NCBI GenBank assembly: GCA_965230415.1
Contig: CBDDKZ010000005.1
Location: 3,348,001 to 3,412,000, forward strand
Source of the DNA: CBDDKZ01 sp965230415
Lineage (GTDB): Bacteria; Bacteroidota; Bacteroidia; Cytophagales; JAAEPT01
Length of the DNA: 64,000 nucleotides
Direction of reading: 5' to 3'
The notes beneath the pieces were generated by a model, which did not search any database, had not been told where the DNA came from, and saw nothing but the letters and a program-made list of their open reading frames with translations. Made by a program: the position numbers and the translations under genes. This document shows, in pieces, positions 8,560-16,782 of the stretch. Numbering within the stretch: position 1 is the stretch's first letter; each line of letters starts with the position of its first letter.

Positions 8560-9030
8560 ATGATCGGATTTCAAGTAAAAAACCTAGCATCATACGCGTC
8601 TATGTTCGCGTTTTTTGAATCAAAAGAAAAAAAGGTGGTTAAAAGCCATATGCGTCATTTGGTGCGCCTGGCCAATGCCGATGGTGTGCTTCATAAAAAT
8701 GAAGTAAAATTTATCAAAAAAATAGCGTTAGCAAATGGGCTGAGCGAACGTGAAATTAACAACATTATTGAGCGTCCTACCGATGTAGAAATCGTTATTC
8801 CGGAGTCTCGAGATGAAAAGTTTTACCAAATTTTTGATTTGGTACAGCTTATGATGAAAGATGGTGAAGTGAACGATGCAGAAATGGAGTTCTGTATGGA
8901 AGTTGCTAACCGTTTGGGATTTAAAAGAGTAATTGTAGGAGTTCTCCTCGAAAAGATTTCAAGAGGAATTAATGGCGGATTGACAAGAGAAGAGCTAAAA
9001 GATGAAGCTGCTCCGTTTATCAACTATTAA
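8560..9030 (+). CDS. TerB-like protein
   Basis: A 156-residue all-helical protein resembling the TerB fold, a domain named from tellurite-resistance operons but common in many contexts, including stress and membrane-linked complexes. Two acidic motifs of the TerB kind are visible: NADGVLHKNEVKFIKKIA near residue 38 and KDGEVNDAEMEFCMEVA near residue 104, likely metal-binding. No membrane segment is obvious. None of the other ter genes is nearby, so a tellurite role is not supported; it is best viewed as a stand-alone TerB-family protein of unknown function. A strong terminator follows. Confidence 0.7.
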   Translation: MIGFQVKNLASYASMFAFFESKEKKVVKSHMRHLVRLANADGVLHKNEVKFIKKIALANGLSEREINNIIERPTDVEIVIPESRDEKFYQIFDLVQLMMKDGEVNDAEMEFCMEVANRLGFKRVIVGVLLEKISRGINGGLTREELKDEAAPFINY

Positions 9031-9063
9031 TTAAAAATTTTTTCCTAACACATACTAATTCAA

Positions 9064-9103
9064 AAAAAGCTGTCGGGCGATTGCCTGGCAGCTTTTTCTT
9101 CTT
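9064..9103 (+). terminator. Rho-independent terminator after TerB-like gene
   Basis: AAAAAAGCTGTCGGGC, loop GATT, GCCTGGCAGCTTTTTCTT. The paired arms differ at two positions in the middle of the stem and end in a T run. Confidence 0.8.
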
Positions 9104-9116
9104 TATAGACCTTAAA

Positions 9117-9158
9117 TTGTACAAAATGGCTATATTTGGATTGTAATCAATTGTACAA
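9117..9158 (+). promoter_or_regulatory. Paired palindromes around a -7 box: candidate operator
   Basis: The 8-base palindrome TTGTACAA occurs at 9117-9124 and again at 9151-9158, the second ending at the base just before the ATG at 9159. Between them is TATATTTG (9131-9138), an exact TAnnTTTG -7 box. Two identical dyads 34 bases apart that bracket a promoter are what a dimeric repressor binding site pair would look like. No regulator gene in the window is an obvious partner. Confidence 0.4.
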
Positions 9159-10532
9159 ATGAGATACTTTAATTTCTTTTTAGTTTTTAGCATGCCCATT
9201 TTATTATTGGCATGTAATACACCGTCACAAAATGTCTCTAACGAAAGCCACGATTTGGTCGCTTCGAAACAAAATCAGCCAAAAGATGAATACGAGGTTG
9301 TTGTTGTAGAACTAAATGATGATGACTATCCGGATAATCCTGATATTGGATACACGAGTGATATGTACGGGAAAATAGCGCACTCAGACTTGATCCTGAA
9401 AAAGAAAGGAAATGGCCATTTCGAAATCACCATTCTTCCGGGAAATGCCCAAAGTGATACAATCATAATGAATGATGTAGATATTGATTCCTATTTACCA
9501 AATACCCCGGAGTGGGTGAGAAAAGATGAGTACTTGACTTATTTAGGGATCATTAACCAGGAATGGAACAGGCAGCAAGTAAGGTATCCAAAAGGTAAAG
9601 GATATTGGGAAGTGAAAGGTGATGGCTATGAAGCTAAACATTTAGTGCGTCTGGATTTGGCAAGGAACTGTCTGAATTCCGGCTTATGGGAACTCATTTT
9701 TGTAGCTGAAGAAGATAATGGAGAGAAAAAAACATATTATCACGGTTGGTTTACTTTTCCTATGGATTTATATGCTTCATTGTTTGAAGATGAAACAGGT
9801 TTGAAATGGACGGATTATCAGGACGGAATGGTTGATTGGAAGGAGCCTGAAAGAAAATTTATCAATTTTGATGTCCTAAGATCAAGGATGGCTGAGATGG
9901 AAACGGGTGTCAAAAACTTAAACGATCAATATTATCCCCTTACAGGTGCAAGGGTGAAAAAGGAAAAAAATATTATTCATCCGCGAAATCATCAAAAAAT
10001 TCAGGATTTCCTGAGCGATGAAACCGTTTATGCTACCTTTTCTCCTCCAGGTTTTTACAATACCAAGGATCCAAGAAAGACATTTCTTTCTTTATTGAAT
10101 AGATTTAATGGAGGAGCAATTTTTCAGGTAGAAAATAACAACGCTTCTTCAGATTCAACTTTAATAGAAATAGAATTAAGGTTCTCTAATCCGGATGGCT
10201 CAAAGAAGCATCGAATAGTTTTTGGGGGTATAGACTTGGCCTTAATACCCACTTTAAGTATGCAAAATCATAATGGTGGTTTCAAGATGCCTATGGGGAT
10301 TGCTAACCATGCATTTTATGAGACTTATGAAAGATGTTTAGATAATCAGGTTTTAAGAAATCCATACTATGCGCTCGTCGTCGATGATAAAGACCTGTGG
10401 TTAGATAGTCATAGTCTGGGAATTGACGGACCTTTAATTTTCTGGGATGAGGAGTATCCCGGATTGTTGCACGTAATGATATTATCATTTGAAAGACATT
10501 CTTTCGTAGGGCATTTTACTTTTCAGTTTTAA
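9159..10532 (+). CDS. Lipoprotein of unknown function
   Basis: A 457-residue exported lipoprotein. The N-terminus MRYFNFFLVFSMPILLLACN has a basic start, hydrophobic core and a lipobox with Cys19, followed by a Ser/Asn/Gln-rich linker. The mature part is rich in aromatic and charged residues, e.g. the KGKGYWEVKGDGYEAKHLVR and YYHGWFTFPMDLYASLFE segments, and ends in SFVGHFTFQF. I recognise no catalytic motif and no known family. It is a single gene between a terminator and a convergent SpoIIE gene, with a possible operator pair at its promoter. It is likely surface or periplasmic; function not inferred. Confidence 0.65.
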   Translation: MRYFNFFLVFSMPILLLACNTPSQNVSNESHDLVASKQNQPKDEYEVVVVELNDDDYPDNPDIGYTSDMYGKIAHSDLILKKKGNGHFEITILPGNAQSDTIIMNDVDIDSYLPNTPEWVRKDEYLTYLGIINQEWNRQQVRYPKGKGYWEVKGDGYEAKHLVRLDLARNCLNSGLWELIFVAEEDNGEKKTYYHGWFTFPMDLYASLFEDETGLKWTDYQDGMVDWKEPERKFINFDVLRSRMAEMETGVKNLNDQYYPLTGARVKKEKNIIHPRNHQKIQDFLSDETVYATFSPPGFYNTKDPRKTFLSLLNRFNGGAIFQVENNNASSDSTLIEIELRFSNPDGSKKHRIVFGGIDLALIPTLSMQNHNGGFKMPMGIANHAFYETYERCLDNQVLRNPYYALVVDDKDLWLDSHSLGIDGPLIFWDEEYPGLLHVMILSFERHSFVGHFTFQF

Positions 10533-10574
10533 TCAACTTAAAAAACTTCATGGTCAACTCCATATAAACTCAAA

Positions 10575-12062
10575 TTATATGTTGATGCCTAAAACCGTAA
10601 TATCATCTATTTGTTCAGAATCACCTTGCCATTCATGAAGCTTTCTGGTTAGTAGTGCTTGCTGTTCTTCCATAGGGTGCTTATGAATTTCTAAGAGTAA
10701 TTTTTTGAATCGTTTGATCATAAACTTACTCTTTTTACTACCACCAAATTGATCCGAAAATCCATCGGAGAAAAGATAGATACAGTCTCCTTCATGAAGG
10801 TCTACACCTACAGTATTGTAGCCATAGTTAATTTTTCGTTCTCCACCAATTGAATATCGGTTGGCCTTGTGTTCAATGATTTCTTGGTTGCGGATAATGT
10901 ACATTGGTCTGTATGCTCCGGAATAAAAAACCCTGCTCAGGGATTTGTCAAACGCACAAAGGGCAATATCCATACCGTCGGAAGTAGACTTTTCTGCATT
11001 AAATGCTTTTTTTAGTCCGTCTTCCACTTCTTCCAATATTTTTCCTGGTGTTTTAATACCCTTTTCATTAATCACCTCATTGAGTAAGCTTGTGCTAATC
11101 ATTGACATCAATGCTCCCGGAACCCCATGTCCCGTGCAATCTGCAACTGCAATGAAATTTAAGTCTTCATGTTTTTGGGAGCAATAATAAAAATCACCAC
11201 TAACGATATCTCTGGGTAAAAATAGGATAAACGACTTTGGAAAAGCCTGTTTTATTGCTTCTAAGGCGGGCATCACCGCTTCCTGAATTCTTTTAGCATA
11301 AGCAATACTACTGGTTATTTGGAAATTTTTGTTTTCAATGATCTTTTTTTGGTTGGTTATTTCCATTTTAATTCGCTCTTCATTGCTCAAAAATTTAAAT
11401 ATTGCCCGGATAATAATAAAACCCGAGAGCGCAATGAAAACGGATATGTAAGCTACTTGTTTCAGGACAGAAAGGCGGGCCTGGGTGATAAATCGGTCAA
11501 AACGTTGATCAACCTGAACAACAGATACTACTTCATGGTAACGATTGTATATTGGCGCAAATGCCGAGATCCAATAACCGTGTTTGTCTTCATAGGGTTG
11601 AATAAAACCTCCCAATTCATAGTCAGTTTTTAGTTTTTCAGGGTAGCTATTGTATTCATGGTTGTAATAAGGGGTCTCGGAACTGGTGATGCCAAATAAA
11701 AAATTATCCTTACTTTTTTGATAGCATAAAGTGTAAATATCAGAATGAATGTTATTCTTGTCTTTTATTTCCTTAAATAGTTGGTGTATTTTGTTGTAAG
11801 TGCCATTTGCGTAATTAGTAGTGAGGTGATTTTTGCGGGGATACCTTTTTAATAAGTAATCTAATTCATGCCCGTCAATTTGTAATGCAATTGTATTAGC
11901 AATGGTACTTAGTCGTGCTTTTTCTATCTCTTTGTAAGATTTTAACTGATAGAAATAGAAAATAATCATATAGGCAATCGAAATACCGATAAAACCCAGT
12001 AACGTGTACAATAATACGCGGGTATAATTATTGTGAAGTACGTCTTTAAAACTGAAGCTCAT
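10575..12062 (-). CDS. Membrane sensor with SpoIIE/PP2C phosphatase domain
   Basis: Predicted Mn/Mg-dependent serine/threonine phosphatase controlled by an extracytoplasmic sensor. From ATG 12062 (MSFSFKDVLHNNYTRV; the frame opens 18 codons earlier without a better start) it has 495 residues. Membrane segment 1 is at ~18-38, then a Cache/PAS-like loop domain to ~185 (YWISAFAPIYNRYHEVVSVV), segment 2 at ~190-212, a coiled linker (KKIIENKNFQITSSIAYAKR) and the PP2C domain. The domain keeps metal-binding motifs SGDFYY, ADCTGHGVPGALMSM, SDGFSDQFGG and DDITVLGINI. The phosphatase closely resembles that of the gene at 60327-63662, so both may act on SiaC-type phosphoproteins. Monocistronic; convergent with the lipoprotein gene. 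Confidence 0.85.
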   Translation of the reverse strand: MSFSFKDVLHNNYTRVLLYTLLGFIGISIAYMIIFYFYQLKSYKEIEKARLSTIANTIALQIDGHELDYLLKRYPRKNHLTTNYANGTYNKIHQLFKEIKDKNNIHSDIYTLCYQKSKDNFLFGITSSETPYYNHEYNSYPEKLKTDYELGGFIQPYEDKHGYWISAFAPIYNRYHEVVSVVQVDQRFDRFITQARLSVLKQVAYISVFIALSGFIIIRAIFKFLSNEERIKMEITNQKKIIENKNFQITSSIAYAKRIQEAVMPALEAIKQAFPKSFILFLPRDIVSGDFYYCSQKHEDLNFIAVADCTGHGVPGALMSMISTSLLNEVINEKGIKTPGKILEEVEDGLKKAFNAEKSTSDGMDIALCAFDKSLSRVFYSGAYRPMYIIRNQEIIEHKANRYSIGGERKINYGYNTVGVDLHEGDCIYLFSDGFSDQFGGSKKSKFMIKRFKKLLLEIHKHPMEEQQALLTRKLHEWQGDSEQIDDITVLGINI

Positions 12063-12381
12063 GAGACTTTCGATTCTACATTCAATATACGAGATTTCGA
12101 TAAAAATTTGGAGCAATCATACATATTTAGATGCATAAATAACTGGAAGTGTTGTACGATGTATAATAAAGGAATAGCTGCAGAGGTAAGGATTATTTTG
12201 TTTTGAGAAGGTGTTTTTTTTAATTTAATAAAATCCATTATTTGTTATATTTATTTACAATTAAATGTTATAAAGTATTTTTCAGGTAATTATTAAAGTC
12301 CTTATATCAGGAGAAGACCTTTTGGTGTTGTTACGGAATTTGTCAACTTGGAATTAAGCTATTAAACTAAATAATTGAATT

Positions 12382-14010
12382 ATGCGAATCTTAATAAAAG
12401 TAGTTGTTATGGTTTTGAAAATCACCATAAAAATAATTGCGTATTCAATTTTCAAGATTTCAATAAAAGGAGGGGAAAATATTCCTCGAAAAGGAGGAGC
12501 ACTTATTGTGTGTAATCATGTATCGTATTTAGATACGTTTGTAGTTAATGCGGCAATAAAAAGAGTAGTGGGGTTTGTGACTATACAAAAAGTGTATATG
12601 CACCCACTTTTGCATTGGTTTTTTAAGAGGATTCATATAATTCCGATCCAACCAGGTAAAGGAAAGGCGAGTTTAGAAGCGTTTAACCGAGCTTGTCAGG
12701 AAGCAATCAATAAAGGGGAAATAGTATGTATATTTTCAGAAGGACAAATATCCAGAAATGGGCATCTCTTGGGTTTCAAAAAAGGGGTGGAGTATATCGC
12801 CAGTGGAATTGACGCTCCCGTTATTCCTGTTCATATAGACGGATTAATAGGTACTCCTTTGTCTTATGACAATTTACGCAACGAAACGATTAATTTTAGC
12901 TGGAAACGTTTAAGAAGTAGTATACGTGTTAATATTGGTCAACCTATATATGATGGCAATGCATTTGAAATATGGCAGGCAATGAAAGAATTGGAGTCAG
13001 TCAACTTTGAACAGCGATGTGAGCAACGACCAGGTTTGCTGCAAAGGGTTAAAAAGGGGAGAGGTGATAATATGCTGAATGGAGATGCGAAATTAAATTA
13101 TTACAGGGCAAAGAATCTTGGATTAATGCATGAAGGGCTGGTTGCTGTGATCTGTGATAATGAGAAAATAGGAGTGCAACTTAATTGGGAACTCATTGAT
13201 CTGCGTTTTGTGATTTTAAATTTGAGTATGGCAGAATTGAAAGGATTACAGATCGTTCCTCAGTATATAGTTTCGGACATCAAATTAGACTTAAACCAGT
13301 TTGCGAAAATCGAATGCCTGCCTAAACCGACCTGGGAAGCAGACACTTCGAAAAAGAATTTGGCAGCTTTTTCGGATGAGGGTTTTTTGATTAAGTATTC
13401 CGAAAAACAATTCGTAGCTTACTGGGAGTCTATTAGTCAGTTGTTTATGTTTAAAGATGGGTTTAAAATTTATTCAAACATTCCATTAAATACACCATTG
13501 GGATATTTAATTAAGATTTGGTTACCACAGATTTATAAAACCGAGCTATTAGATGAAAATAATATCAATGAAGCGGAACTGCTTATTTTTAATAATACAA
13601 TTGAGCTCAATTCATACGATCTTTTGCTTATGAAAGACCTTAAGGCAATTTCACTTCTCGACAATCATACCATTGATTTAAAAAATAAGGTAAAACCCGA
13701 TGTCAAGGTTTTCAATGGACTAAGCTTAAGTAAGCAGTTGCCTATAATTGCGATAAATAGTCCGGATTATATCGGGAAAGGAATTGATGGTCGCCCTCTG
13801 GAACAGCTTGGGACAAAAAGTCTTAGTTTTGGCCGGTTTTTGCCAGGTTTATCAGGTCGTATATTAGGTACGGATGGACTGGAAAAAGGAGCCAATGAGC
13901 TTGGCGTGTTACATGTTAAAGGGCCTCATCTTCCAGAAGATACCTGGCACAATACACAAGTTGAAGCGCTGATAGATGAAGAAGGGTTTCTTAGGACAAA
14001 TAATGTCTAA
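12382..14010 (+). CDS. Aas-like PlsC acyltransferase with shortened adenylation-like C-terminal half
   Basis: Residues ~1-215 are a lysophospholipid acyltransferase (PlsC) domain: the H-x4-D catalytic pair is His46/Asp51 in NHVSYLDTF, the substrate motif is FSEGQISRNG with Glu120, and VIPVHIDGL follows. Residues ~216-542 have no YTSGTTGxPKG ATP-binding loop, but the end (SFGRFLPGLSGRILGTDG, then GVLHVKGP and IDEEGFL) matches in order the late adenylate-forming motifs of E. coli Aas. The protein therefore looks like an Aas-type acyltransferase/acyl-ACP synthetase whose synthetase half has shrunk to ~325 residues and lost its core. The N-terminus is hydrophobic, so it likely sits on the inner membrane. 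Acyl acceptor unknown. Its stop overlaps the convergent neighbour by 4 bases. Confidence 0.7.
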   Translation: MRILIKVVVMVLKITIKIIAYSIFKISIKGGENIPRKGGALIVCNHVSYLDTFVVNAAIKRVVGFVTIQKVYMHPLLHWFFKRIHIIPIQPGKGKASLEAFNRACQEAINKGEIVCIFSEGQISRNGHLLGFKKGVEYIASGIDAPVIPVHIDGLIGTPLSYDNLRNETINFSWKRLRSSIRVNIGQPIYDGNAFEIWQAMKELESVNFEQRCEQRPGLLQRVKKGRGDNMLNGDAKLNYYRAKNLGLMHEGLVAVICDNEKIGVQLNWELIDLRFVILNLSMAELKGLQIVPQYIVSDIKLDLNQFAKIECLPKPTWEADTSKKNLAAFSDEGFLIKYSEKQFVAYWESISQLFMFKDGFKIYSNIPLNTPLGYLIKIWLPQIYKTELLDENNINEAELLIFNNTIELNSYDLLLMKDLKAISLLDNHTIDLKNKVKPDVKVFNGLSLSKQLPIIAINSPDYIGKGIDGRPLEQLGTKSLSFGRFLPGLSGRILGTDGLEKGANELGVLHVKGPHLPEDTWHNTQVEALIDEEGFLRTNNV

Positions 14011-15521
14011 TTGCGATTGAGCATTGAAACTGTAGTCTTATAAGGACTTTCTTTAATTGCTTTTGATTTGAGCCAGGCATAGAACGTCATGTACTGAATA
14101 TCCTCTATTGCGTAGCTTTGAAAAATAAATGCGTTTTCAAGTTGATCAATGAAATCTTTGGATTGAGCGACGAAAGGGTTGTTATTGAGCTTTTTGACAA
14201 AGTTCAGAAAGGTTTCTACCTGTTTATAAGTGGGACGTTTAAGGAAGTCAAAGAAATTTTTATCAACGAGACGGATACGACTTTCCACGATATCGCTGTT
14301 TTCAAGCTCGTATTGTATGAGAATTTCAACCAAAAGCTTTTTTAACACCCATTCTCTGCCCATAATTTTGGTGTAATAGGAGTCACTGTGCTGCAATCGA
14401 TTGAATGTTCTAATAGCTCGACCATATTTTTCGTTATAAAAATAGTTAATAGTGAGGTTGAAAAGTGTGTTATTATATTCTATGGGATTTGATTGAGCCA
14501 ATTTATTTTTGATGGAAGTCTCTAAAATATCATTTGCCTTATTGATTTCTCCTGAATAGGTGAGAATATTAGCGATCAAAAGGTTATATTTCTGGTAGTA
14601 ACGTTTGTACTCACTTTTATTGTAAGCTAACAAATTATCCATCCAGGTTTCGGAGTATGATAAGGCTTCTTTGAATTTTTTATTGCGATAAAGTACATGC
14701 GTAATCATGTAAAGCATGCGAACTTTGTATTGGTGCGTGTATTTGTCAAATTTATTAGTGGATTCCAACTTATTGTATTGAGCAATAACATAAGGTTCGA
14801 AAGAGTGGAAATCCTTATTGTTAAGAGCTGCGGATCTGGCCATTGATGTTACCTCAAACACTAGTTTGGGATCGTCAAACAAAGACGGATCCAGACTTGT
14901 TTCTTTAAATGTGTCTATTACCAGCTGTACAATGTCTATTTCCTCACCATTCTGTAAAGCTCTTTTTAGCTTGTTTCTTATGAGGTAATTGGCCAAAGTT
15001 GCATCCTCCTCCTTTATGGCCATGTTTTGAGCTTTTTCTTTTAACTTAATCAGTTCCTCTATAGGAATAGCCTTTTCGTCAAGCGAATTTTCGATACCTA
15101 ATAAGTAGGCTTGCACCAGGAGTTGAAAGTGCTGTCCCTTTTTTGCTAATTCAATTGTCTTCTTTAAGTAAGTCCAAGCCGTGTCCTTCAGGTTTTGTTC
15201 GAAAAGGTGCTTGCAAAAAGAAAGCATTCCGGTCAGTTGAGACTCGAGCGTACTATCTTCATGAATACGTTTGATGTAAATAAATTCTTGTATCTGCTTG
15301 ATCAATCGCTTTCGTGTAGCGTGGTAGGCTTGCAGGTTAGCATCTTCTGGATAAAGCTTTCGTAATAATTCCTCTCTGGAATATTCTAAGTTTTGTATTA
15401 ACAATAAAAAAAGATCCAGGTCCTTTCTACTGTTTTTTTTACGCATCCTGTTTAGGAAATGCTTAAATTCTTTAATGTCTTCATCATTAAGAGTGTGTAT
15501 GATCTCTCGTAAATGATCCAT
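14007..15521 (-). CDS. Helical protein of unknown function, co-transcribed with prs
   Basis: A 504-residue, strongly helical, charged protein without signal peptide or membrane segment. Repeating patterns of aromatic and small residues (for example ALSYSETWMDNLLAYNKS and NDILETSIKNKLAQSNPIEY) suggest TPR-like helical repeats in the middle and C-terminal parts. The N-terminus (LNDEDIKEFKHFLNRM) is of a kind seen in other uncharacterised Bacteroidota proteins. It starts 9 bases after the prs stop, so they are probably one transcript. No catalytic motif was found and I do not assign a function; a scaffold role is the most that the fold would suggest. Confidence 0.6.
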   Translation of the reverse strand: MDHLREIIHTLNDEDIKEFKHFLNRMRKKNSRKDLDLFLLLIQNLEYSREELLRKLYPEDANLQAYHATRKRLIKQIQEFIYIKRIHEDSTLESQLTGMLSFCKHLFEQNLKDTAWTYLKKTIELAKKGQHFQLLVQAYLLGIENSLDEKAIPIEELIKLKEKAQNMAIKEEDATLANYLIRNKLKRALQNGEEIDIVQLVIDTFKETSLDPSLFDDPKLVFEVTSMARSAALNNKDFHSFEPYVIAQYNKLESTNKFDKYTHQYKVRMLYMITHVLYRNKKFKEALSYSETWMDNLLAYNKSEYKRYYQKYNLLIANILTYSGEINKANDILETSIKNKLAQSNPIEYNNTLFNLTINYFYNEKYGRAIRTFNRLQHSDSYYTKIMGREWVLKKLLVEILIQYELENSDIVESRIRLVDKNFFDFLKRPTYKQVETFLNFVKKLNNNPFVAQSKDFIDQLENAFIFQSYAIEDIQYMTFYAWLKSKAIKESPYKTTVSMLNRN

Positions 15522-15530
15522 CGCTAGCAG

Positions 15531-16475
15531 TTAAAGTAAGTTCATTTCTTCATTTAAGGCTTTTATGCTTCGGTTTTTTTGTAAATTATCTATAGCTCTG
15601 GCTATAATACCTGCACATGAAACGATACTGATTTTTTCTGATTCTTTAATTCCCGCTACTGAATTTGTGATATATACTTGTTTCATTGGAGACTGTGCTA
15701 TTCGTTCCCTCGCCTGTCCCGACAGTAATCCGTGTGTAGCGTAAGCCTGAACAGAACTGGCACCTTTGGCAACCAAAAGATCAGCAGCTTTGCACAAAGT
15801 CCCAGCGGTATCTATCATGTCGTCGATGATTACCACATTTTTGCCTTTGACATCACCAATAATTTCCATATTTGTAACTTGGTTGGCTTTAAGACGTTCC
15901 TTGTGAATAACGGCCATTTCACAATTTAGCATTTTTTTATACTTTTTTATGCGTTTTAATCCTCCGAAATCAGGACTGCATAAGCATAATTGCACCAAGT
16001 TTTGTCTGTGAATATGTTGAGCAAAAGTGTTACTCATATCAAGGTGATCAACAGGTATTTTGAAGAAGCCTTCAATAGAGCTGGAATGAAGGTCCGTTAC
16101 AATAACCCGGTCTGCACCACTTTCCTGAAGGAAGTCTGCTACCATGCGAGCTGCGATTGATGTTCTTTCCGCATCTTTTCGTTCCTGTCTTGAATGGGGG
16201 AGGTAGGGGATGATAACGATTATTTCTTTTGCTGATGCCCTTCTTGCGGCATCTATTGCTATGAAAAGTTCGAACAGGTTCTCATAAGGCATATTGGCCT
16301 GTCCGATGAGTATGATTGTTTGTCCGCGTATAGATTCGTCGTAGCGCAAAAATAACTCACCGTCAGAAAATTTTTCCGTATGCAGCATCCCAACCTTCGT
16401 ATCCAGAATTTTTGCGACTTCTTTTGCCAGGTGTTGCGCATTTGATGTTCCAAAAAGTTTGTAACCATTTGCCAT
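15531..16475 (-). CDS. prs: Ribose-phosphate pyrophosphokinase, divergent
   Basis: Makes PRPP from ribose 5-phosphate and ATP for nucleotide, NAD, His and Trp synthesis. It has 314 residues, the normal length. Key parts are present: FSDGELFLRYDESIRG near residue 37, the ATP-loop RQERKDAERTSIAARMVADF near 99, the metal/ATP site TDLHSSSIEGFFKIPVDHL near 127, and the PRPP-binding loop VVIIDDMIDTAGT near 215. Several positions differ from the common forms (typical enzymes read DLHAGQIQGFF and YARQDRK), so this may be a divergent ortholog or a second paralog. It is followed by the 504-residue helical protein gene, 9 bases downstream. Confidence 0.85.
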   Translation of the reverse strand: MANGYKLFGTSNAQHLAKEVAKILDTKVGMLHTEKFSDGELFLRYDESIRGQTIILIGQANMPYENLFELFIAIDAARRASAKEIIVIIPYLPHSRQERKDAERTSIAARMVADFLQESGADRVIVTDLHSSSIEGFFKIPVDHLDMSNTFAQHIHRQNLVQLCLCSPDFGGLKRIKKYKKMLNCEMAVIHKERLKANQVTNMEIIGDVKGKNVVIIDDMIDTAGTLCKAADLLVAKGASSVQAYATHGLLSGQARERIAQSPMKQVYITNSVAGIKESEKISIVSCAGIIARAIDNLQKNRSIKALNEEMNLL

Positions 16476-16782
16476 AAGTAGGACTCAATAATTGATAATA
16501 CCAATGTACCAAATTACAATAGATAGTTAGTATGTACAATAATTGTGAATAATATATAGGCACGTTGTTGTTTAAAAAGACGATGAATAGTACTTTTCAT
16601 CTTTTAGCAATTAAAAGGGGGACTTTTGATGATTTTTTCATTAAGAGATATAAATATTGGAAGTTTTGCAGAAGAAAAAGGTCAGAGCTTGCGATTGTTT
16701 GGAAAAAGTGTAGAAAGTACGCTTACTTTTAGCAAAGTTCGCGTATTTAAAGTAAATTAGAGATCCTGTTAAAATATATTTA
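16476..16782 (+). other. Intergenic region between prs and the giant adhesin gene
   Basis: A 307-base divergent region that must hold promoters in both directions. It is A+T-rich, and I found no exact TAnnTTTG box with a spaced TTG on either strand. No RNA gene, small ORF with support, or repeat was seen. Confidence 0.5.

Noticed and set aside
8560..9030. Tellurite-resistance operon
   Set aside because: Only a single TerB-like gene is present, with no terA, terC, terD or terZ-like neighbour.
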